Below, piece after piece: positions 36,582 through 43,406 of a DNA stretch of 47,452 bases; position 1 is the stretch's first letter, and each line of letters begins with the position of its first letter. Source of the stretch: Prevotella sp. (GTDB lineage Bacteria; Bacteroidota; Bacteroidia; Bacteroidales; Bacteroidaceae); NCBI GenBank assembly GCA_017508965.1, contig JAFWQT010000126.1, positions 1 to 47,452 of the forward strand, in the 5' to 3' direction. Made by a program: the position numbers and the translations under genes. The notes under the pieces were generated by a model that was not told the DNA's origin, ran no database searches, and saw only the letters and a list, made by a program, of their open reading frames with translations.

Positions 36582-36644
36582 AGTGATAGGAATACTCCTT
36601 ATTGTTCATTGGCTTATTTGTAATGAAGACAGGACAGTTAATAT

Positions 36645-36676
36645 AGAATGGGGACACGTTGAAGTGTCCCCATTCT
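36645..36676. terminator. Bidirectional terminator between queC and the TonB receptor
   Basis: AGAATGGGGACAC (36645-36657) pairs perfectly with GTGTCCCCATTCT (36664-36676), with T-rich flanks on the queC side. Confidence 0.9.
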
Positions 36677-36678
36677 GT

Positions 36679-38763
36679 TTATAAGTTGGCTTTAATACCA
36701 GCCGTTACCCATAAACCAGGTTGTGGTACATTGCCGTAATCCACATAATCTTTCTTGTTCAGTAGGTTATTGGCTTCCGCAAATACTTCATACTTGGGCG
36801 CATTCCACGACAAGCGGGCGTCAACGAGCGAGTAGGGAGCGTAATCCTGCACTTGGTCATGTGTGTCAGTATAACTGCCGGCTCGGTCCTGGAAACGGTA
36901 TTTAATGCCGAGATTCAATTGGCTGACGAGATGCAGTTGCAACGAGGCAACCAGTTTGTGACGGAGATATTCCAACGTTGATTGCGACTTGATCTGCTCT
37001 TCGTTCTCATCTTTCTTCTGATTCATATAACAGTAAGATATGTCAATTTTTTTTAGTATGCTTTGAGTGGGCATCCATTCCTTGAAATCAAGATGAAAGA
37101 CAGTCTCCAGACCGAGTGTGTTGACCTTGGTATAGTTCACGCTTTTCCAAACAGGATCGGGGTCGTTCGTATTCATAATCCAGTCAATCATGTTTTGGGT
37201 GTGATGGTAGAATCCGCTAACGTTTGCCTGCAGGATTCTTGACTGGTATTTGACACCCGTCTCAACGGCTGAGAGTTCTTCGGGCTTCAGGTATTTGTCT
37301 GCCTTGTGTCCACCCACGCTATAATATAGTTCGGTAACGGAAGGCATTCGCAGGGAAGTGTTCCATGAGGCATAGACTTTCCAGTTGTCAGAGAATCGGT
37401 AGCTGGCATCCGCGCCAGGATACAACTTGAAGTTCATTTCATTCCAAGTATTCTTAACTAGAATGAAACCAGCGCTTAATGTAAAATGATTCAACAGAAT
37501 GTTATGTTCCAGATTGAAACTGATGTTAGAGCGGTTTAGTCCAAATTCGTAGTCGCGGTCTGTTCCGCTGATATGTTTTGTGTGGTTGAGAGGTTCGCCG
37601 AGATTTCCGCTGATAACATCCTCGTTCCGGAATTCCGCACCAATGGCCGTCCGACCTAAATACCAGTCGAACCAACTGTTCAGGTTCACGCCGAAGACAT
37701 CAGAACGATGATAATTGAATGGGTATTTGTCCGGTTCGTTGCGTATGAGTTCAAAACGGTCTTGAGAGCGGTTCCAATAGATGGCTGGTCTGAAATGAAA
37801 CCAAGAGCCTTTCGTTTCAGCCTGAAGAGCCGTGAACCATTTGGTAGTCTTTTCGTGTTGGTTGTCAAACTTTTTGCTATAGAAAGTATTGCTGCCGAAC
37901 CCCTTCGTGGAGAGTCCGGCATGCCATCTCACTTGGAGGCTTTTGTCTTCAAACCGTCCCTGATAGAATGCCTTACTACCGCTATAGTCCATGTTCAGTC
38001 CGCCGGCCTTGTTCCGACTGTATCCGTCACTGCGGGTATACGAAGCACTCAGCTGGTTGCTCCAACGTCCATTTGAGATGTTACCGTAACCACCTGCAGA
38101 GAGATAGCCGAATGAACCGCCTTCCATGTGGAGACAGGCTTCCTGGGATGGTCCGGAATTGCCGAAGACTCCGGAGTTCTTCGTCACGATATTGATTGCT
38201 CCGGCCAAACTGGATGTTCCATAGACCCTACCTGCGGGACCCTCAAGCACTTCAATGCGTTCAATCTCGCTGATATCTACCGGAAAATCAAAACTGTTGT
38301 GACCTGTCTGCGGATCGCAGATGTTGATGCCGTTAAGCAGGATGGTGATTTGCTCTTGGGTTCCTCCCCGGATTCCAATGTCAGTCTGCGCGCCAATGGG
38401 CCCTCGCTGGCGGACATCTACTCCTGCCGCATACTTGAGCAAATCGTTAATACTTTGTACCGGCGCCGCCTGAATGTCCTCGCGGCTCAGTACAGTTACC
38501 ATTCTCGCCGCCTGCCCTAAAGCAAGCGGGGCACGCGAGCCCGAGACTTCCACGTCATCGAGCGTTACCTCATATTGAGGCTGGTCTTTTTCGGTCAGTT
38601 CCGTCCGGATGCTGATACCGTCTGCTTTAGCATAGGTGAGCGTAGCCACACTCAAAGTGCCCACAATCACCTCACGGCCAAGACAGCTGAAGAGCGAATA
38701 GCCCTTATTGCTGAACCGCTTGAAGCGAAAGACCTCGCGTTTTTTAAAGATTGATTTGTACAT
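36679..38763 (-). CDS. BtuB-like TonB-dependent outer-membrane receptor
   Basis: A 694-residue receptor without the N-terminal regulatory-like domain of SusC proteins. The unusually long leader (about 1-47) has a basic FKRFSNKGYSLFSCLGREV section before the hydrophobic core. The TonB-box-like segment is VTLDDVEVSG (about 66-75). The plug (about 80-200) includes GAQTDIGIRGGTQEQITILLNG and EVLEGPAGRVYGTSSLAGAINIVTK. The barrel ends in an aromatic-poor but typical WVTAGIKANL. Overall it resembles vitamin B12 receptors, but metal or siderophore ligands cannot be excluded. It has a strong promoter, but a hairpin lies at the predicted transcript start and no cobalamin riboswitch fits. Base composition is visibly more AT-rich than the mut and SusCD genes. 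Confidence 0.85.
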   Translation of the reverse strand: MYKSIFKKREVFRFKRFSNKGYSLFSCLGREVIVGTLSVATLTYAKADGISIRTELTEKDQPQYEVTLDDVEVSGSRAPLALGQAARMVTVLSREDIQAAPVQSINDLLKYAAGVDVRQRGPIGAQTDIGIRGGTQEQITILLNGINICDPQTGHNSFDFPVDISEIERIEVLEGPAGRVYGTSSLAGAINIVTKNSGVFGNSGPSQEACLHMEGGSFGYLSAGGYGNISNGRWSNQLSASYTRSDGYSRNKAGGLNMDYSGSKAFYQGRFEDKSLQVRWHAGLSTKGFGSNTFYSKKFDNQHEKTTKWFTALQAETKGSWFHFRPAIYWNRSQDRFELIRNEPDKYPFNYHRSDVFGVNLNSWFDWYLGRTAIGAEFRNEDVISGNLGEPLNHTKHISGTDRDYEFGLNRSNISFNLEHNILLNHFTLSAGFILVKNTWNEMNFKLYPGADASYRFSDNWKVYASWNTSLRMPSVTELYYSVGGHKADKYLKPEELSAVETGVKYQSRILQANVSGFYHHTQNMIDWIMNTNDPDPVWKSVNYTKVNTLGLETVFHLDFKEWMPTQSILKKIDISYCYMNQKKDENEEQIKSQSTLEYLRHKLVASLQLHLVSQLNLGIKYRFQDRAGSYTDTHDQVQDYAPYSLVDARLSWNAPKYEVFAEANNLLNKKDYVDYGNVPQPGLWVTAGIKANL

Positions 38764-38776
38764 AATTTTATAAAAA

Positions 38777-38804
38777 AACCGCCCTGCGTTTTCGCAAAGC
38801 GGTT
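38777..38804 (-). terminator. Hairpin with T-run between uxuA and the TonB receptor
   Basis: On the minus strand AACCGC...GCGGTT with an inner GCG/CGC pairing, followed by a run of Ts and, a few bases later, the receptor ATG. It can be read as the uxuA terminator or as an attenuator of the receptor gene. Confidence 0.6.
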
Positions 38805-38805
38805 A

Positions 38806-38837
38806 CAAAGGTATAAATAATAATCGTAATAGCCAAA
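38806..38837 (-). promoter_or_regulatory. Promoter of the TonB receptor gene
   Basis: On the minus strand TTTG (38837-38834), 20 bases, then TACCTTTG (38813-38806): a full consensus pair, ending right before the hairpin at 38777-38804. Confidence 0.75.
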
Positions 38838-38851
38838 TATAACTGTTATTA

Positions 38852-40105
38852 TCAGTCGAAGAAGCCCGGTTGCTTATATTCAATACCGAGTTCGCGGTCA
38901 ACAGTAGCCAGAATGCCCTGCACCTGTCCGAGGGCGAACATACGTCCCAGCAGCGTATAGCCGGCATTGTGGCCATGGCTCGATTCATCCATGATGCCGC
39001 CAGGCTCATCGGTGAAGGTCATTCCGTGGTCTACACGCATGGGCAGTTCCGGATTCTCTTTCTCGAAGATGCGGCAAAGTTCGATGAGGTTGGCACGTCC
39101 TCCCAGATGACTGGCTTCCGTGAAGTCGCCGTTGGGGAAGATATGACATGAGCGAAGATGCACGAAATGGGTGCGTGAGGCAAACTTGTTAGCCAGATCC
39201 ACCACGTTGTTGTAGGCACCGGCTGAAAGACTTCCGGCACAGAAAGTGAGACCATTATGCTTGTTGGGCACAGCATCCAGGAACCACTGGATATCTTCTT
39301 CCGTACGTACGATACGCGGCAATCCCAGGATTTCAATTGGGGGATCGTCAGGATGCACACACATGTTCATATTGCACTCCTCGCAGGTCGGCATGATAGC
39401 CTCCAGGAAGTATTTCATGTTGGCACGCAACTGAGCCTTGTCAATTCCCTTGTAGAGATCGAGGAACTCACGGAACTTCTGAATGGGAGCCTCGTCGTTC
39501 TCGCTGAAGTTACCGGAAACGAATCCCTGCGTCTTGATGACAATGTTCTCCACCAGTTTGTGGTCTTTCTCGGGTGTCATGGTCTTGGCCAGTTCATCAC
39601 ATTCAGCTAGCACATTACGTCCTTCGCCTACACCTTCGGGGAACTTGAACTTCGCCCATTCCTCACGAGCACCTTCACGCTTCAGGATATAGATGTCGAA
39701 ATAGGCAAACTCGGCATAGTTGAAATAAAGGTTGGTCGATCCGTTGGGATTGTCATGAAGCAGGTCCGTACGTGCCCAGTCAAGCACCGGCATGAAGTTG
39801 TAGCAGATGCAATGGATGCCTTCAGCCGAGAGGTTGCGCAGGCTTTCCTTATAGACTTCTATCTGCTCATCACGGTCGGGGCCGCCGTACTTGATGGTCT
39901 CCACCACAGGCAGACTCTCCACCACGCTCCAGCGCATGCCATAGGATTCAATATACTCTCGCAGGTCGCGAATCTTCTCACGTGTCCACACTTCGCCGAG
40001 GGGCACATCATGAAGGGCTGTCACTATGCCCTCCACGCCGATTTGTTTCAGCATGGCAAGTGTAATCTTGTCTTTCTTGCCAAACCATCTCCAGGTTCTT
40101 TCCAT
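38852..40105 (-). CDS. uxuA: Mannonate dehydratase
   Basis: A 417-residue UxuA, which dehydrates D-mannonate to 2-keto-3-deoxygluconate in hexuronate breakdown. The start MERTWRWFG, the metal-binding segment MNMCVHPDDPP and the C-terminal MRVDHGMTF and SHGHNAGYTLLGRMFALGQ are characteristic of the xylose-isomerase-like fold. The length is slightly above the usual 390 or so. It lies 41 bases after rlmH with no promoter element between, so it is probably read from the DUF4491-rlmH promoter. Other hexuronate genes are absent from the window. Confidence 0.96.
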   Translation of the reverse strand: MERTWRWFGKKDKITLAMLKQIGVEGIVTALHDVPLGEVWTREKIRDLREYIESYGMRWSVVESLPVVETIKYGGPDRDEQIEVYKESLRNLSAEGIHCICYNFMPVLDWARTDLLHDNPNGSTNLYFNYAEFAYFDIYILKREGAREEWAKFKFPEGVGEGRNVLAECDELAKTMTPEKDHKLVENIVIKTQGFVSGNFSENDEAPIQKFREFLDLYKGIDKAQLRANMKYFLEAIMPTCEECNMNMCVHPDDPPIEILGLPRIVRTEEDIQWFLDAVPNKHNGLTFCAGSLSAGAYNNVVDLANKFASRTHFVHLRSCHIFPNGDFTEASHLGGRANLIELCRIFEKENPELPMRVDHGMTFTDEPGGIMDESSHGHNAGYTLLGRMFALGQVQGILATVDRELGIEYKQPGFFD

Positions 40106-40146
40106 AGTCTTATATTATTTATGAGTAATATGATTGTCTTCGTTGT

Positions 40147-40617
40147 CTATTCGTGATGATAGGGTTCACCTTTAATAATGGTACACGCGCGATAAATCTG
40201 CTCGGTGAAGATGAGCCGCACCATTTGGTGAGAGAAGGTCATCCGTGAGAGCGACACTTTCTCGTTAGCCCGTTGGTACAGGGCAGGGGAGAAGCCGTAA
40301 GGACCGCCGATGACGAATATCAGTCGCCGGGCTGTCTGCTGTTTCTTCTGTAGCCATGAGGCAAACTCCGTGCTGCGCATTTCGGCTCCATGTTCATCCA
40401 GCAAGACCACGGTGTCTGTAGGCTGCAGCAGTTTCAGGATCAGTTCACCTTCGCGCTCTTTCTGCAATTCCTCCGTCAGCGCTTTCGTATTCTTCAGTTC
40501 CGGAATGGTTACCAGTTCGAAAGGCATGTAGTGGCCGACGCGCTCCACGTAGTCGTTGATACCCGCCGCGAAGTGCTTGTTCACCGTTTTGCCTACAAGT
40601 ATCAGCAGAGTCTTCAT
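40147..40617 (-). CDS. rlmH: 23S rRNA (pseudouridine-1915-N3) methyltransferase
   Basis: A 156-residue SPOUT methyltransferase that modifies pseudouridine 1915 in helix 69 of 23S rRNA. The knotted C-terminal domain with VIGGPYGFSPALYQRA, followed by LSRMTFSHQMVRLIFTEQIYRA, is the RlmH signature. The length is normal. Its ATG overlaps the stop of the upstream DUF4491-type gene as ATGA, showing translational coupling. Confidence 0.96.
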   Translation of the reverse strand: MKTLLILVGKTVNKHFAAGINDYVERVGHYMPFELVTIPELKNTKALTEELQKEREGELILKLLQPTDTVVLLDEHGAEMRSTEFASWLQKKQQTARRLIFVIGGPYGFSPALYQRANEKVSLSRMTFSHQMVRLIFTEQIYRACTIIKGEPYHHE

Positions 40618-41015
40618 TTTTCCTTATACGAGGCAGGATGGTCAGGATTGTCTTTGCACACTGGACAGAGACTATCGTTCTCGTCCATATCTTCGTATTC
40701 ATGCTTGCGCTTGGGATTCATGGGGAACCATCCTTTCTTCACACGCTTCTTTTGGGCGAACAGTTCACCTATACCCCAAAGCAGCGAGGCGCCACAAACA
40801 CCCAATATCGAAGACACCACGATGCCTGTCTTTTCTGATTCAAAGGCATTCGGTACGACGAAGGCAGCACAGATGAAAAGGATTCCCCCTACCAGCCAAA
40901 GCCACCAGTAGCGCGTTCCCGTATAATACTCTGTCTTGATAACCAGGGGGTGACACAGGCCGATAATCAGAAAAGTACAGACGGCTATAATCACTCCCGT
41001 AAAATAGATTTCCAT
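40614..41015 (-). CDS. DUF4491-type small membrane protein
   Basis: A 133-residue protein with three membrane helices (about 6-24, 37-56 and 64-85) and a hydrophilic, charged C-terminus with a CPVCKDNP motif that might bind metal. This matches the DUF4491 type found next to rlmH in Bacteroidales. The function is unknown. It is the first gene of a likely three-gene unit (this gene, rlmH, uxuA). Confidence 0.82.
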   Translation of the reverse strand: MEIYFTGVIIAVCTFLIIGLCHPLVIKTEYYTGTRYWWLWLVGGILFICAAFVVPNAFESEKTGIVVSSILGVCGASLLWGIGELFAQKKRVKKGWFPMNPKRKHEYEDMDENDSLCPVCKDNPDHPASYKEK

Positions 41016-41037
41016 ATCCTATTTCTATTTTTGCCCC

Positions 41038-41068
41038 CAAAATTACGTCAAAAAATCCAAATATCAAA
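41038..41068 (-). promoter_or_regulatory. Promoter of the DUF4491-rlmH-uxuA unit
   Basis: On the minus strand TTTG (41068-41065), 19 bases, then TAATTTTG (41045-41038). It is divergent from the pgm promoter. Confidence 0.7.
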
Positions 41069-41085
41069 ACTTTTTTTGATGAACC

Positions 41086-41117
41086 TTTCGCGAATACAAT
41101 AAAAAACATTATCTTTG
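41086..41117 (+). promoter_or_regulatory. Promoter of the phosphohexomutase gene
   Basis: TTTC at 41086-41089 (three of four), 20 bases, then TATCTTTG at 41110-41117. Confidence 0.7.
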
Positions 41118-41161
41118 TACTCAAATCAAAAGAATTCAAATATCTAATTACACTAACTATT

Positions 41162-42907
41162 ATGGAAAATAATGAAGCTTTAATCAAACAGTGCGAGGCA
41201 AAAGCCCAGGAGTGGCTTTCACCTGCTTTCGACGAAGAGACCCGTAAGGAAGTTCAGGCTATGCTTGACAATGAAGACAAGTCGGCCCTCATCGATGCTT
41301 TCTACCAGAACCTCGAGTTCGGTACGGGTGGTCTCCGCGGTATCATGGGTGCCGGAACCAACCGTATGAACAAGTATATCGTCGGCATGGCCACACAGGG
41401 CTTTGCCAACTATATCCTGAAGGCTTTCCCCGGAAAGCAGTGCTCGGTGGTGGTAGGTCACGACTGCCGCAACAACGGCCGTATGTTCGCTGAATCCGTG
41501 GCTGACATCTTCTCGGCCAACGGTATCAAGGTCTATCTCTTTGAGAGCCTCCGTCCTACACCTGAAATTTCTTTTGCCATCCGTCAGCTGGGTGCACAGG
41601 CAGGTGTCAACGTGACGGCTTCTCACAACCCCAAGGAGTACAATGGCTACAAGGCCTACTGGGACGATGGCGCTCAGGTGCTGGCTCCCCACGACAAGGG
41701 TATCATCGACGAGGTGAACAAAGTGAAGATCCACGATGTGAAGTTCGAAGGTAATAAGGACCTCATTGAGATTATCGGTGGTGAGATGGACTGGGATTAC
41801 ATCCAGGCCGTGAAGGAGGCTATGGTTGACCAGGATGTCATCCTGCGCCAGAAGGACCTCAACATCGTCTATTCACCCATGCACGGAACAGGTCGCGTGA
41901 TCATTCCTATGGCTCTGCGCTCATGGGGATTCCAGAACATCCACGTTGTACCCGAGCAGATGGTCATCGACGGAAACTTCCCAACGGTGGTAAGCCCGAA
42001 TCCTGAGAATGCTGAGGCTATGACGCTGGGTATGAAGCTCGGTACGAAGCTGAATGCCGACCTCGTGATTGCTTCCGACCCTGATGCCGACCGTCTGGCC
42101 ATTGTCTGCCGCAATCCGAAGGGTGAGTGGGAGATCCTGAACGGTAACCAGACCTGCATGATGTTCTCATGGTATATCATCGCCAACAAGAAGAAACTCG
42201 GTCAGCTGAAGGGCAACGAGTTCCTCGTGAAGACCATCGTGACTACCGAGGAAATTGCCGAGATTGCCAAGAAGAACGGCGTTGAACTGAAGGACTGCTA
42301 CACCGGCTTCAAGTGGATTGCTAACGAGATCCGCGTCAACGAGGGTGTGAAGAAGTACATTGGCGGTGGTGAGGAAAGTTTCGGCTTCCTGCCATTCGAT
42401 AAGGTTCGCGACAAGGATTCACCCGCTTCCATCTGTCTCATCTGCGAAATCGCTGCATGGGCACGCGACAACGGCAAGACCCTCTACGACCTGCTGATGG
42501 ACATCTACGTGGAGTACGGATTCTCGAAGGAGACCACGATCAACGTGGTTCGTCCCGGTAAGACCGGTGCCGACGAGATCAAGGCCATGATGGAGAACTT
42601 CCGCGCTAATCCTCCAAAGGAACTCGGCGGTTCAAAGGTATGCTGCTGGAAGGACTACAAGACCCTCGAGCAGACCAATGCCGATGGCTCCAAGACCAAG
42701 ATTGACATGCCTGACACCAGCAACGTGCTGCAGTGGTTCTGCGAGGACGGTACGAAGGTCAGTGTTCGTCCTTCAGGCACAGAGCCCAAGATCAAGTTCT
42801 ACACCGAGGTCAAGGATCCTTCCATGAAGTGCGCCGGATGCTATGAGCGCTGCACGAAGGATGCCACAGCCAAGATTGAGGCCATCAAGAAGGGCTTGAA
42901 TCTCTGA
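41162..42907 (+). CDS. pgm: Phosphoglucomutase/phosphomannomutase (alpha-D-phosphohexomutase)
   Basis: A 581-residue phosphohexomutase that interconverts hexose-1- and hexose-6-phosphates. The phosphoserine loop is NVTASHNPKEYNGYKAYW (near 157-174), the metal-binding loop is ASDPDADR, the sugar-binding loop is GGGEESFG and the phosphate-binding loop is SVRPSGTEPKIKFY near the C-terminus. The length fits the larger phospho-sugar mutases (PgcA/PGM2-like) of Bacteroidetes, which often accept several sugars. It has a good promoter and an intrinsic terminator and stands alone. Confidence 0.93.
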   Translation: MENNEALIKQCEAKAQEWLSPAFDEETRKEVQAMLDNEDKSALIDAFYQNLEFGTGGLRGIMGAGTNRMNKYIVGMATQGFANYILKAFPGKQCSVVVGHDCRNNGRMFAESVADIFSANGIKVYLFESLRPTPEISFAIRQLGAQAGVNVTASHNPKEYNGYKAYWDDGAQVLAPHDKGIIDEVNKVKIHDVKFEGNKDLIEIIGGEMDWDYIQAVKEAMVDQDVILRQKDLNIVYSPMHGTGRVIIPMALRSWGFQNIHVVPEQMVIDGNFPTVVSPNPENAEAMTLGMKLGTKLNADLVIASDPDADRLAIVCRNPKGEWEILNGNQTCMMFSWYIIANKKKLGQLKGNEFLVKTIVTTEEIAEIAKKNGVELKDCYTGFKWIANEIRVNEGVKKYIGGGEESFGFLPFDKVRDKDSPASICLICEIAAWARDNGKTLYDLLMDIYVEYGFSKETTINVVRPGKTGADEIKAMMENFRANPPKELGGSKVCCWKDYKTLEQTNADGSKTKIDMPDTSNVLQWFCEDGTKVSVRPSGTEPKIKFYTEVKDPSMKCAGCYERCTKDATAKIEAIKKGLNL

Positions 42908-42927
42908 TCGGATTCATCCTTTACTTT

Positions 42928-42972
42928 AAGCGTGAGGCAGGGGAGTGTTTCCCGTGTCTCACGCTTTTGTTT
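42928..42972 (+). terminator. Terminator of pgm
   Basis: AAGCGTGAG (42928-42936) pairs with CTCACGCTT (42958-42966), with further GGG/CCC pairing inside, followed by TTGTTTG. Confidence 0.85.
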
Positions 42973-43066
42973 GACAACGGTTTTATTCTTCACCCATATT
43001 CTCCTTTTAAAATAAATAAGGTGAAGCGCGGAAGAGTCAAAATTCTGAAAAATATTTTAGGAAATA

Positions 43067-43098
43067 TTTGGCGGTTCGGATTTTTTACACTACCTTTG
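43067..43098 (+). promoter_or_regulatory. Promoter of the tRNA-Ser / tRNA-Glu unit
   Basis: TTTG at 43067-43070, 20 bases, then TACCTTTG at 43091-43098: a full consensus pair, 50 bases upstream of the first tRNA. Confidence 0.8.
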
Positions 43099-43148
43099 CA
43101 CTCGCAATTGAGAAATCAGTTGTTTCGGCAAATCGAACGAACCTCCTT

Positions 43149-43235
43149 GGAAGGATGGGTGAGTGGCTGAAACCAGCAGTTTGCTAAACTGCCGTGCGGG
43201 TAACCGTACCGGGGGTTCGAATCCCCCTCCTTCCG
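43149..43235 (+). tRNA. tRNA-Ser (anticodon GCT)
   Basis: A class II tRNA of 87 bases. Acceptor arms GGAAGGA / TCCTTCC, anticodon stem GCAGT/ACTGC around the loop TTGCTAA (anticodon GCT, codons AGC/AGU), a long variable arm, and a T-arm with GGTTCGAATCC. The 3' CCA is not encoded (GCA follows). Confidence 0.95.
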
Positions 43236-43266
43236 CAGAGGGGAATGGTCGAAATGCTGAATAGAT

Positions 43267-43338
43267 GGTCGGTTCATCTAACGGTTAGGATACAAGATTC
43301 TCAATCTTGGCATAAGGGTTCGATTCCCTTACCGACTA
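43267..43338 (+). tRNA. tRNA-Glu (anticodon CTC)
   Basis: A 72-base tRNA. Acceptor arms GGTCGGT / ACCGACT, anticodon stem CAAGA/TCTTG around the loop TTCTCAA (anticodon CTC, codon GAG), and T-arm GGTTCGATTCC. The 3' CCA is not encoded. It is the minor glutamate isoacceptor, read from the same promoter as tRNA-Ser. Confidence 0.93.
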
Positions 43339-43343
43339 CTAAT

Positions 43344-43382
43344 AATAACCCTGTAAGTCCTGGACTTTACAGGGTTATTTGT
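43344..43382 (+). terminator. Terminator of the tRNA unit
   Basis: AATAACCCTGTAAGTCC (43344-43360) pairs with GGACTTTACAGGGTTATT (43362-43379) with one bulged base, followed by TGTTT. It lies just before the GH8 start, which has no other visible promoter. Confidence 0.85.
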
Positions 43383-43406
43383 TTCTGGAAATCATTAATA
43401 CGCTAT

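Noticed and set aside
38764-38851. Cobalamin riboswitch before the BtuB-like gene
   Set aside because: The gap is under 90 bases, holds a promoter and hairpin, and shows no B12-box-like sequence.
43194-43406. N-terminal extension of the GH8 gene
   Set aside because: It would run through tRNA-Ser, tRNA-Glu and their terminator; the ATG at 43407 gives a proper signal peptide.
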